From Limonium bicolor (lineage: Eukaryota; Streptophyta; Magnoliopsida; Caryophyllales; Plumbaginaceae), in the NCBI GenBank assembly GCA_023374045.1, contig CM041776.1, positions 352,091,796-352,155,795 on the forward strand: DNA of 64,000 bases, written 5' to 3'. The notes beneath the pieces are model-generated. The model ran no database searches and was not told where the DNA came from. It saw only the letters and a list, made by a program, of their open reading frames with translations. Positions 23,093 through 33,898 of the stretch are shown here, one piece after another; within the stretch, counting starts at the first letter, position 1; each line of letters starts with the position of its first letter. A program made the position numbers and the translations under genes.

Positions 23093-24650
23093 ATGGCCGA
23101 CGATCACCACGAGTCAGAAACCCAACACGACCTCTCAAAGACTACCACCGACCGAACACCGAAGGAAGACCATCAGCGATAGTTCTTCCAACCTTGACAC
23201 CAAATGAAGCTTCTCAATGGGCCTTCAAACCCATTTTATCACTGCAATTCGGGAGCAAGGAAAATTCAGTGGGGCGAATCCGGATGATGCTCCAAATCAC
23301 TTGAGCCTCTTCTTGGAATTCTGCAACTCATTCGGCAAAACGGGCAATCTGAACGAGAGGATCCGGCTACAACTCTTTCCACATTCATTGTCCGACTCAG
23401 CTCTAAGATGGTATCGAAGCCTCCCGTCAATCCGTCCACACATGGGAGCAAATGGCTAGCAAGTTTCTTGCCAAGTACTATCCCACAAGCAGGACGAGGC
23501 AACTAATCGGCGAAATAAACACCTTCTGCCAAGAACCAGGCAAGACTTTATACGATGCTTGGGACCGGTTCAAGGAGATGCTTTTGAACTGCTCACACCA
23601 TGGCCTAGACGACCAATCACTATGCTTGTCATTCTTCAACGGGCTAGACAACACCAACCGCCTTCTTGTAAACTCCTCTGCAGGAGGAAGTTTCATGACA
23701 AAGTCTCCTGAAGAAGGAATGGAGCTCTTAGAGACAATGACGAGTGACACAAGACAATGGTCCAGAGCAAAGGGGAGAGCACCAAGAGCAGCCGACCTTC
23801 TTCATGTACAACCCACCGATCATCTCTCAGCACAGATCTCATCTCTCACGAAGATGGTAGAGAAGCTAGCTACCGCACAAACTGAAATTGTCAAGACAAT
23901 AGCTTCTTCATCTTCCAGCCAACCTCAGAGGGATGTGCCATTTGTGCGGGTCCTCACGACACTAGATGCTGTGAGAGAGAGATAAACCAACAGGAGGATG
24001 TAAACTTCATCGGCAACCAAGCATACAACAACAACAACGCGCCATGGAGAAACCATCCAAACTTTTCGTGGAGAGCCGACCAAGGCCAAGGAGGACAGAG
24101 ACAAACTTACAACAACTCTCAAGGGTACAGACCCAATCAATCTTCAAACTTCAACAAGGGTAGACCACAAGGAGCCCCTCCGGGTTTCCAAAATCAAAAA
24201 CAACAAGAGCCACAATCTTCTGCCCCCAGCGGGACTTCAAGATTAGAGAACCTAATGGCTGACTTTATCATCACTACAAGACCAAGTTTGCAGAACAAGA
24301 GGCTTTCAACAAAAGCATTGAAACCCAGCTTAGTCAGATATCTCAGCAAGTCTCCCGAAGACCACCGGGCACCCTTCTAAGCCAACCAAATCCCAATCCA
24401 AGGGAAGAAGCTAAGCAATAACCTTGAGAAGCGGCCGGGATCTTCAACCCTCCACTCACCAGACAACCGAGAAATCCAAAATGAAAGTCAAGATCATCAA
24501 GAAGAAGAACAAGAGATCGTTGAGGAAGTTCCTCCTCAACCGAAAGACACTCCCAAGGAGAAAGAGGCTCCTGAATCATCTTCTCCCTCTACTCTTGCTA
24601 GACCTCCACTTCCTCTTCCATTCCCAAATAGACTTAAAAAGAAAACTTAG
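23093..24650 (+). pseudogene. Athila gag (capsid/nucleocapsid), frameshifted
   Basis: Gag would form the virus-like particle. The ATG at 23093 opens MADDHHESETQHDL, the likely start. The capsid part continues in other frames: ANPDDAPNHLSLFLEFCN, then from 23452 FLAKYYPTSRTRQLIGEI and AWDRFKEMLLNCSHHGL, which match the plant retrotransposon gag domain. Near 23930 a zinc-knuckle relic reads CAICAGPHDTRCC in a shifted frame. A Q/N-rich then acidic/proline-rich linker follows to about 24650. Several stops and indels interrupt it. Confidence 0.82.
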
Positions 24651-25280
24651 ATGAACATTGGGGAATTTTTAAGCATCTTTAACAAACTGACAATCAATCT
24701 TCCTTTTGCAGATGCTCTGAAACAAATGCCGATCTACGCCAAGTTCATGAAGGACATCCTAGCTAATAAAAGAGCAACGCTTGGAACGGAGACGGTGCAG
24801 CTCACTGAAGAGATTTCGGCAGTCCTACTACGGAACCCTCCTCCAAAACTTGGAGATCCTGGTTTGCCTATAATCCCTTGCTCTATCGGTAATATAAATT
24901 GTGGTAGTGGATTATGTGATTTAGGTGCAAGCATTAATCTCATGCCTCTTTCAATTTCAATAAACTTGGGATTGGTGAATGTGAACCCACTACCATGCAA
25001 TTACAACTAGCTGATAGGTCTCTAGTCTTCCCAAAGGGAAAGTCGAGGATTTGGTAGTGACCGTAGGACATTTGTCTTTTCGGCAGATTTTATTGTCATC
25101 GATATGGAGGAGGATGCTAGAGTTTCCGCTAATTTTAGGTCGTCCTTTCTTAAGAACTGCTAGGACTCTGATAGATGTGGAAAGTGGAAAAATTATCTTA
25201 AGATTCCATGATGAGAAACTTGAATTTGACATGTCCAAGGTAGTAAAGAACCCGCACATGCGGAAGCTGCTTTCACTATA
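24651..25280 (+). pseudogene. Athila protease region
   Basis: The region holds the retroviral-type aspartic protease that would process gag-pol. The catalytic motif appears as CDLGASINLMPLS near 24915-24953, the Athila form of D-S/T-G, with L in place of the hydroxyl residue, as is common in this clade. Further on, LILGRPFLRTARTLIDVES (25132-25190) is the flap-side and C-terminal protease motif. A frame break near 25005-25050 separates the two. Confidence 0.78.
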
Positions 25281-28200
25281 GATATTGTTGAATCTCTTTT
25301 ACAAGATAATTACTCTAATTGTTTGAGTGTGATACTTTGACTACTGCTCTGACTGATCCTTGTGGAGACCGGGAGGATGAACCAGAAGTAAAAGAGATGG
25401 TGGCTGAATTAGACAGGAGGTCTATGCCCTATCGATCATACTACCCACCACCGGAGCCCTTGGAACGGAATGCACAAAAGCTCCTCACCTCGATTGAAGC
25501 CACCTACCATAGAATTGAAGCCTCTTCCCTCTCATCTAAAATATGTCTACCTAACTGACCCCTGTGATCTTCCTGTCATTATCTCCTCTTCTCTCACAGG
25601 TACACAGGAGGACAGTTTGTTGAAAGTGCTTCGAAGCCACAAAAGAGCCATCGGGTGGTCCATTTCTGATATAAAGGGTATCAATCCTAACTTCTGCACT
25701 CATCGAATCTTCATGGAGGATAGCTTCAAACCACTAGTTCAACCACAAAGGAGGCTGAATCCGAACATGAAAGAAGTTGTCAAAAAGGAAGTGCTGAAAC
25801 TGCTGGACTCGACATCATCTACCCCATCTCTGATAGCAAGTGGGTGAGTCCGTACAAGTAGTGCCAAAGAAGGGAGGAACTACGGTAGTACCTAATGAAA
25901 GGGGTGAGTTAGTCCCCCAACAACTATTACAGGGTGGAGAGTCTGTATAGACTATAGAAAGCTCAATGCCGCCACAAGAAAGATCATTTCCCCTTGCCAT
26001 TCATTGATCAGATGCTCGAGAGGCTGGCAGGTCAAGATTACTACTGTTTCCTTGATGGTTATTCGGGATACTTTCAAATCCCCATAGCCCCTGAAGATCA
26101 AGAAAAGACAACCTTCACCTGCCCGTATGGAACTTTTGCCTACCGAAGGATGCCATTTGGTCTATGCAATGCACCTGCCACTTCCAAAGGTGCATGATGG
26201 CCATATTCTCAGAGTTCTTGGAGAAAAGCATCGAAGTGTTCATGGATGATTTCTCAGTTTTCGGGCTCACATTTGAAACTTGTTTATCAAACTTGGATGC
26301 CATACTGACACGATGTGAAGAGACAAACTTGGTACTCAACTGGGAGAAGTGCCACTTCATGGTCAGGGAAGGGATTGTCCTGGGACATAAAATCTCCTCC
26401 AAAGGCATAGAAGTCGATAAAGCCAAGGTAGAAGTTATCGAGAAGCTCCCGCCACCAAACTCAGTCAAAGACATTAGAAGCTTCCTCGGGCATGCCGGCT
26501 TCTACAGGAGGTTTATAAAGGATTTCTCAAAAATCTCTAAACCCCTTTGTGACCTCCTAGCCAAGGATACCAAATTTGACTTCACCCAGGAATGCCTTGA
26601 ATCCTTTAATACCTTGAAGGAATGCCTCATCTCAGCTCCTATTGTGGTGTCACCAGATTGGAATCTTCCTTTCGAAATCATGTGCGATGCCAGTGACTAC
26701 GCAGTTGGGGCGCTCTGTGTCAGAAGAGAGACAAGGTGTTGAGAACCATTTATTATGCTAGCAAGACCTTGAACGACGCCCAGAAGAATTACTCTACAAC
26801 CGAAAAGGAACTTCTGGCGATCGTCTTTGCACTAGATAAGTTCCGCTCTTATCTCTTGGGTAGCAAGGTAATTGTACATACCGACCATTCAGCTCTCAAA
26901 TATCTCTTCACCAAAGAAGACGCAAAACCGAGGCTCTTGCGATGGATTCTGTTGTTGCAAGAATTTGAACTCGAAGTCAGGGATAAGCCAGGCACTCAAA
27001 ATGTTGTTGCTGATCACTTGTCTCGTTTGGAGACACCGGAAGAAAATACTCCTATAAATGAACTTTTTCCAGATGAAACAGTATTCACCATTGGAGAGAC
27101 CGGAGATCCATGGTTTGCCGACATTGCAAACTACTTGGTAAGAGGAGTAATACCATTTGAGCTCACATACCAGCAGAGGAAGAAATTCTTCGCTGACGTC
27201 AAACACTACTTTTGGGATGACCCTTACCTCTTTCGAGTCTGTGCCGATGGAATGATCAGAAGATGTGTACCACAAAATGAAGTTCACAACATTCTCAACC
27301 ACTGCCACTCTCTCGAAGCAGGAGGACACCACGGACCAGCGAGGACAGCAGCCAAGGTACTACAGTCCGGATTCTTCTGGAAAACACTTCATAAAGACTG
27401 CCATGCTATGTAGCCGCTTGTGACCATTGCCAAATGCTGGGGAACATATCCCGAAAGCATGAGATGCCATTAAATGTGATGATCGAGGTTGAACCCTTGA
27501 TCTATGGGGCATCGACTTCATGGGTCCTTTTCCCTCCTCTCACTCCAATCTCTTCATCTTGGTGGCAGTTGACTATGTCACCAAATGGGTGGAAGCCATT
27601 GCATCCCCCACCAATGATGCCAAGGTGGTAACTAAGTTCTTAAAGAAAAACATCTTCACAAGATTTGGGGTGCCTCGAGCAATTCTCAGTGATGGGGGAT
27701 CTCACTTCTGCAATAAACAATTCGATGCACTAATGGAAAAATATGGAGTGAGACAAAGGTATCCCTACCCTACCACCCTCAAACCAATGGACAAGCCGAG
27801 GTAACCAACAGAGAATTGAAATGGATACTGCAAAAGACCGTGAACTCATCCAGGAAAGATTGGTCTTTAAAACTCGACGATGCACTATGGGCTTACCGAA
27901 CAGCATACAAGACCCATAGGGATGTCTCCATACCGTCTTGTCTTCGGAAAGGCTTGCCACTTACCTGTCGAGTTAACACAAATCCTTTGGGCTGTGAAAG
28001 CCCTGAACTTTGACCTAAAGAGTGCGCTGACAAAGAAAGTTTCAACTCACCGAACTAGAAGAATTCCGGGAAGATGCCTATGAGAACAACCGCATCTACA
28101 AGGAAAAGACTAAAGATGGCATGAAAATGATCCTAAAGCGGGAGTTCCATGAGGGCGATCGAGTTGCTTACAACTCAAGATTAAAACTCTTTCCAGGAAA

Positions 28201-28375
28201 ACTAAAATCACATTGGTCTGGACCATTACCATCACCAAAGACTCCATATGGTGCAATCGAGCTCAAAAATCAAGGAGAAACATTCATGGTCAATGGGTCC
28301 AGGTTGAAGCATTACCTCGGAGGAAACATCGGGAAGGTTGATGAACATCCTCTTTACTTACAAGAAAATCAGGTT
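25281..28375 (+). pseudogene. Athila reverse transcriptase, RNase H and integrase, frameshifted
   Basis: The region would copy the RNA genome and integrate the DNA. Reverse transcriptase begins with RAIGWSISDIKGINP and VQPQRRLNPNMKEVVKKEVL (25640-25800), breaks near 25800-25990, and continues with FLDGYSGYFQIPIAPEDQEK, RRMPFGLCNAPAT and the catalytic VFMDDF near 26240. RNase H follows ([25 protein letters not shown]). Integrase has an HHCC-type zinc domain near 27290-27430, a DDE core with DFMGPF and SDGGSHF, and [12 protein letters not shown] after a frame shift near 27800. The C-terminal part ends HPLYLQENQV at 28375. Breaks near 26170, 26735, 27413, 27500, 27800 and 27950. Confidence 0.88.
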
Positions 28376-29431
28376 TGATCTAACCTCACATGGTCTAGCC
28401 AAAGACCGAAAAGACGGGCAGCTCATTGGGAGGCAACCCAATCTTTTTACATTTATCTTCTTTCTTTTAGTTTTGATTCATGTTCTTATGTGTGCTAATT
28501 ACTTTATTAGCTATTTCTCTTTGGTTGTTTGTTGTTAAAATGCAGGGTTGATGAAGGACGAAAAACAGAGAAAGGAAAGACACTCCTTCGGTGGAATAAA
28601 CAGGTTGGTCCGGGACTTAAGCCACACCCCAAGTCCCGGACCAGAATAGGACGCCACTCTCGAACCAAAAAAAGGGGTGGTCCGGGACTTGAACCATACC
28701 CTAAGTCCCGGACCATCTATCACTGTAAAAAAAAAAACAGAGAAGTACACCGCGTCATCTTCTACCTCAGTTCTCAGCCCGACCAACCCTAACTCCCTCT
28801 CTCGCTCTCGAACGCCTCCCCACAACCCATCCCTCTGTCGCGCCAACCCGACACCACCATCGCACCACCATCCAAATCTCCTCCATCGCCCGCACCCAGC
28901 TCTCACCGTTGCCATTCACAGCCCACGCCACTCCCGCCTCGACTTCCTCTGTCGACTTCGAACCACACCACCCTCGCCAACTCCATCGACCGTCGCAACA
29001 CCAGCACCACCTCTCCTCTGTCGCCTCCACTCTCTCGCACCACCAAGTCGAACCACACCATTCACGGCCCTCACTACCACCTCTACTCGCGCCGTCCCAA
29101 CACCACATCCAACGTCGACCTCTCCTCTCTGTTCCACCAATCCCAAACCCACCTCCAATCCCGACTACCACACTCCCTCTCTTGTTCTCCATTTTACCAA
29201 ACACCCTCAATCCTCGCATTGTCACCACCGCCACCCAAACACCACCGCCGCTCCACATTGTCACCACCGACCACCGCACCACCACACAACCACCCAAACG
29301 CACCCTTCACTTCACTCGCTCCTAAAATTCCAAATCCAAACGCGCCTTAAAAATCCAAACACATCCTTAAAAATCCAAAAACCCCTTTCAGTCCAAACCA
29401 AACACGTCCTTGAAAATCCAAAATATTACCA
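28376..29431 (+). other. Athila pol-ORF3 spacer, C-rich
   Basis: After pol, about 230 bp of AT-rich DNA leads to a two-copy GGTCCGGG hairpin array (28607-28714). Then about 600 bp is strongly C-rich and G-poor on the plus strand, with many CCACCA-like words. Open frames in this stretch on both strands are explained by that composition (few TA-starting stops). It could be an untranslated leader or internal promoter region for ORF3; that is inference. Confidence 0.5.
28607..28714. repeat. GGTCCGGG hairpin array, two copies (Athila, before ORF3)
   Basis: 36-bp inverted repeats start at 28607 and 28679, exactly 72 bp apart. The stem core is GGTCCGGGACTT/AAGTCCCGGACC, with ACTCTCG in the spacer 13 bases after the first copy. 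Same unit as in the LTR arrays. Confidence 0.92.
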
Positions 29432-30725
29432 ATGGCCCAAAAGAGCTCGACGTGCCAACACTGCCGGGGCTTCTTCTTCATCAGCCGCCGGTCCACTTCG
29501 GGTTCAAGAAACTGAGCTGTCAGAATTCGTTTCTCAAGCTGCGTGGGATTGGTTCCGGGCCAAAGAACGCAAAATTATCTACGAAAGGTCAGTCTGCCCA
29601 TCTTAATCAATGAGTTCAATTTGGAACATATATTTGGGGCAAAGAACTGGTTATGTCTGTTGACCCGGGGAGGGGAATTCTACCCGTTTGGTGTGAAACT
29701 CTTCTATGCTAATGCCACGGTGAGCGAGAATGGCAGAGTTATTAAGTGAGGTTAAGGGGAAGAAGATAAAAGTGAGTAGCTCGGGTATTAGAGATGCCCT
29801 GCAATTACCTGTTACGACTAGAGTCCCGACTGATGAGGATAAGGAAAATCAAGAACTTCGTGAGCGTCAGGCCAAGGATCATTATCTGAATCTGATTGTG
29901 AATGATCCAGCAGTCCAAAACCGCCAGAGGCGGAACCAAAGGGACAAGCAGGTGATTACGGGTGACAAATTACCCACACCGTTGGAGCGTCTGATCTTGG
30001 GGATCATCATGTATAATGTCCGACCCAGGGAGTGTGCGGACCTGAATGTCATTGACTGCTATGTCCTGCGCTACCTATTGGATGATGAGCTTGCGCAGGT
30101 AGCGTTCCCCATCGCTTTGCATGGGATCATCTTTCAGTCCATGCTTCGGATTGTTGACACAGACAGCAGTGGCTCTCTTCCCTTCCCCCACCTACTGCAG
30201 TCTTTCTTCGATGACGCCGGGGTAGATTGCTCAAATGAAGAACCCCAATACCCCCGGTCTTCCATTGACACGACGATGATGCGCTTCTATCAGTGGGAGA
30301 AGGTGGATGGGCAGTGGGTAAAGCGCCGACGCGCTGCACGCGCCCCCCGAGTTGCTGCGGCTGCTGATGAGGCTGAGGTTGCTGATGAGGGTGCTGCTGC
30401 TGGCGGTGAGATCCCAGATTTCCAGATTCCTGCTGATCCGGCCCCGGGGTATGACGCGATGCTACAGGAGTTCAGAGACTGGAGGGGGACCGCTACAGCC
30501 TACTTTGACGGCTTTCAGAGTCAGCTGGCTGGGTATGGTGAGAGGCTCACATCTTTAGAGACCCGTCATACTGAGTACGAGGCTCGACAGGCTGCTCAGT
30601 TTGCTGAGTACCAGGCTCAGCAGGCTGCTCAGTTTGCTGAGTACCAGGCCCAGCAGGATGCCCGATTCCAGGCTTATGACGAGCGCTTCGCACAGTTCGA
30701 GGCTTGGCGCATGCCCCGTCAGTAG
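29432..30725 (+). pseudogene. Athila ORF3 (env-position protein, 'putative plant transposon protein' type)
   Basis: ORF3 lies where envelope genes sit in retroviruses, but Athila ORF3 proteins are of unknown function. The ATG at 29432 is followed within two codons by a likely one-base insertion; the main frame reads KRARRANTAGASSSSAAG. Two further frame changes (near 29600 and 29735) join FNLEHIFGAKNWLCLLTRGG and the long 29730-30725 frame (GIRDALQLP, NVRPRECADLNVIDCYVLRY), which is the conserved core. The C-terminus is glutamine/alanine-rich with an 11-residue repeat AAQFAEYQAQQ encoded by a 33-bp tandem duplication (30591-30656), probably a coiled coil. No signal peptide or membrane segment is evident. 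Confidence 0.8.
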
Positions 30726-32106
30726 TCCCTGAGTTGGTTTATGCCCCCCTCCTCCATCATTATCCTTATCTTTTCTTGCATTTGTGGATTTTCTGATGAA
30801 TTTTAAATTTGTGATGTTTTAATGACTTTTAGCTTGTTAGGTTGCACTTTCTGGGATTTTTCATTTTCTTGTTGGATTGTTATGGTGACTTAGATACCTC
30901 TGCTACTACCACTGCCACTGCTTGCTATGTTACTTGACTTTGTTGCAACATATTATCTGCTGCTGCTTTATTCACACAGGACTGCCATTTTTTGTGTGCG
31001 ATATCGAAAGAAAACAAAGGAGACTCTGCCGAAATTTTCGCAACCCTCCTTAAAGTCTCCCATTCCTTGTCATGAGTGTGGGGACATCATCTTCACCGAT
31101 TATTCAGGGGAGTCCTATTTTCTCTTTTGCACTATAATCACCTTCTCGTAGCAATGAGGACATTGCTGTTCTCTAAAGTGTGGGGATGTAGTAAGGGGGT
31201 TGCATATCTAATTACTTGTTTTCTGTGGCTCCTGGCAGTACTTATTCTCCCTTCACTAACCTTTGATGACCCCACAAAAATTTTTAACTCGACACACTGG
31301 GTTTTCTTTGGTGGTCAGATGCATCAGTCGGGAATAACGTACGAGTAGCGAAAATTTTTGAGATTTAATCTGAAACTTCGGTCATAAGAACTTTGATTAT
31401 ACTGCTTGGATTGTCCGCTTTGGTTAAAATTTTCATCTATTTCATTCAATAAAAGGTGAGACCATTTTGTGACTATTCTGTTTGAACTAACTTGGGGCTT
31501 TGGAAAGTTTTGGAATGAATGGAAGGAAAGGACAAAGGCAAGGTACTCCTCTAATCTACTCTGAACCGGAACAGGCCTCTCCCATTCGGTAATTAAGCCC
31601 ATGGAGTGCCTCATCACTCATCTACCTAAGATCATCTGATCTGGGATAGAAGGCCCAACACCGCTACAAGGATGGGGAGAAAAAGTCTGAGGGGATGAAA
31701 TGAATAATGCTTACTCGGAAAAATTGGAAGGAAAGTTCTTTCACGCTGAAACAGTTTATTGCAAATTCTTCCTTGATTATGAGTATGTGGCAATGAAAGG
31801 TAATGTGGAATATGACATTACTTCTTGCCCCTTGTCGTCCAATGAATTGTGGATAGCAAACGGAAAGTAAAGCCCTGAGTTTAGTTTGGATTAAACAGTT
31901 ATGATGATGATCTCATGCATTTGTCAAACACTCTAGCTTCACTGTTTAAGAAAACTTGCAGTACTAGTCATTGTTTCTTATGACTGTTTCTCAGCATCAG
32001 ATTTCCTTGTACATTTTTCCTGACCTGATAAATCCCCGCTTTTGAAAACCTGGTACATTTTGTTTGCAGTAATTGCTTGAGGACAAGCAAAGGTTAAGTG
32101 TGGGGA
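30726..32106 (+). other. Athila 3' non-coding region with two polypurine-like signatures
   Basis: About 1.4 kb without convincing coding capacity lies between ORF3 and the LTR. AAAGTGTGGGGATG near 31175-31187, preceded by ATGAGGACATTGC, resembles TTAAGTGTGGGGATG at the LTR junction (about 32094-32108), preceded by TTGAGGACAAGC. The second is the functional polypurine tract because the LTR begins there with TGTTGATAAG. Confidence 0.65.
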
Positions 32107-32358
32107 TGTTGATAAGTCAGGAATTTACCTATCTCTGCATGGTCTTTTAAGACCCAATTTGTTATCATTTACTGCTAAATTCCTGTCTTGCAAGCATTTT
32201 TATACTTCTTGTTGCAATTGTTCTCTTTTATGGTTTGTGTGTACTTTTTCAGGCTTTAATCTCAAAGAAACACATTCCTATCATTGCTGGAACATATGGC
32301 AAATCAAAAACAAGCCAAATAGAGTCAAGATATTCATCATCGAATTAAAATCAAGCTT

Positions 32359-32612
32359 GGTCCGGGACCTAACCATGGAGCTAAGACCCGGACCATATGG
32401 TAGCTCAACTCTCGAAATGAAATCAAGCTTGGTCCGGGCCCTGATTATGGAGCTAAGACCCGGACCACCATGAAGCAACTCTCTCGACCAGATTTCATGC
32501 ATGGTCCGGGACTTGATATACGGCCTAAGTCCCGGACCACACAGACAATGATTTAAATTCACTTCTCAAAGTTCACGGTCCGGGCCCTCTTCCACAAGCT
32601 AAGACCCGGACC
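32359..32612. repeat. GGTCCGGG hairpin array, four copies (Athila LTR)
   Basis: 36-bp inverted repeats start at 32359, 32431, 32503 and 32577 (spacing 72, 72, 74). The core GGTCCGGG/CCCGGACC is perfect in all four. The interior varies (GGACC...AAGACCC, GGGCC...AAGACCC, GGACTT...AAGTCCC). ACTCTCG or ACTCTCTCG lies in the first two spacers. Confidence 0.93.
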
Positions 32613-32892
32613 ACATGGGATAATCGACAGTCTGTAGCGCCACGAACTTGAAAAGAAGAGAATTATCTCTTCTTATTATACTGGCCGCCCCATGATTTCC
32701 ATAACGAGAGCTTATTATAACCACTGCCCCATACGCATCTTGTCAATTATTTTCCTTTCCAGACTACTCCCATCACGTTGTTTTTCTTTCCAGCTTCATC
32801 CACCAACCAAAACCATCGCACTCACAATTTTCTATCTTGCATGCCCATCATTTTCCACCACCCTCTGTGTGCTACGAACTCACCCGAGAGTT

Positions 32893-32900
32893 CTATAAAT
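32893..32900 (+). promoter_or_regulatory. TATA box of the Athila LTR
   Basis: TATAAATA lies about 790 bp into the LTR, within TTCTATAAATAGAAC, and is followed by a pyrimidine/C-rich stretch suited to a transcript start near 32925-32940. The hairpin array ends about 280 bp upstream. Confidence 0.65.
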
Positions 32901-33898
32901 AGAACTCTAATCCTTCTCATTCAACACACAGCCCTCGAGGCAACAATCTCTCCCTCCATAAATCCTCCACATTCCAATTCCATCCAGTGCGTAGTAGTAC
33001 TACTACTACTGCTAACCATCTCCATCCCATTATATCCATACCATCTCCATTACGTAAAAACACCATTCACTCCTCCACACAATATTCATCCACACACACC
33101 TCCATTAACCATCCCATTTCCACCGGAAGATAGAAGACCAAGCAGGAGAAGAGAAGGAAGAATTGCTCAACCACCTTCATAAACATGGCTTCTTCTATCC
33201 CTCTCTTAGTTTTACTTATCATTATGCTTGAGTAATTCTATTAGCACTTTGGGATGGGGGTATGAACTTAAATCCCCCATCTATGTTGTAAAACCTACAC
33301 TTTATTTATTGTGGTTGTTTTCTCTCTTTTATTTCATTAATGTTATAACCTGATCATTTATAGCATTTGTGGTGATTTCCAACAACATATGATTTTGAGT
33401 TGGGAGTTGTGACCGAAAAAAGAGAGGAACCTTGAATTATGGCTAGCTTGATTAGTTGGTGAAATTTAAGGCTATTAATATGGACTTGTTATTAATGCTA
33501 TCTAGTGATTTGAACTCTACTTGATTAGAGAGTTAGAAGCAAGCTAGGTAAGATTTGGTTTATTCATGATTTGAAGGACCTTTACATTAGTCTAGATAGA
33601 CAACCTGAATGAAGTGGGTTTACTAATATAATTGGGGTGAATTTAGGGGATTACAACCTTCCTAAAGGTGCTTTCCATTCCAATTCATTACATCACATTT
33701 TATCTACTGCTTTTATTTTATAATTCTTCTTTAAACCAATACCAATACACTTGCCTTCGGCTAAACCCCCTTATTTACTGTTTTATAACCGATTACCGAA
33801 GCTAGGGAGATCGATATACCAATTTCCTAGTGGAACGACATCTTTACTACTACATCCGACTAGGGTTCACTTGCCCTTTTTCTGTGCTTTCAATAACA

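Larger units (their letters stand above)
23017..33898 (+). mobile_element. Athila-clade Ty3/gypsy retrotransposon, 5'-truncated
   Basis: Gag, protease, reverse transcriptase, RNase H and integrase relics follow in Ty3/gypsy order. They are followed by the extra ORF3 typical of Athila elements, a long 3' non-coding stretch with AAGTGTGGGGATG signatures, and one LTR (32107-33898). No 5' LTR or primer-binding site is present before gag: the element begins right after the LTR fragment ending at 23016. The 5' LTR is deleted or hidden in the gap. Many frame breaks make every pol domain non-functional as assembled. Confidence 0.9.
32107..33898 (+). mobile_element. Athila 3' LTR
   Basis: A 1792-bp LTR begins TGTTGATAAGTC right after a purine-rich AAGTGTGGGGA tract and ends TTCAATAACA. 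It contains a four-copy GGTCCGGG hairpin array (32359-32612) in the presumed U3 and a TATA box (32893-32900). The last 150 bases (GAGATCGATATACC, GACTAGGGTTCACTTGCC) match the usual tail of Athila/Tat-type LTRs. No second LTR is in the window to confirm the ends; both boundaries come from the TG...CA termini and the polypurine tract. Confidence 0.82.

Noticed and set aside
28767..29303. 178-codon minus-strand frame
   Set aside because: Antisense of the C-rich spacer; W/G/V-rich composition typical of a shadow frame.
28677..29606. 309-codon frame running from the hairpin array into ORF3
   Set aside because: The first two thirds are open because the DNA is C-rich and low in stops; only the end matches ORF3.
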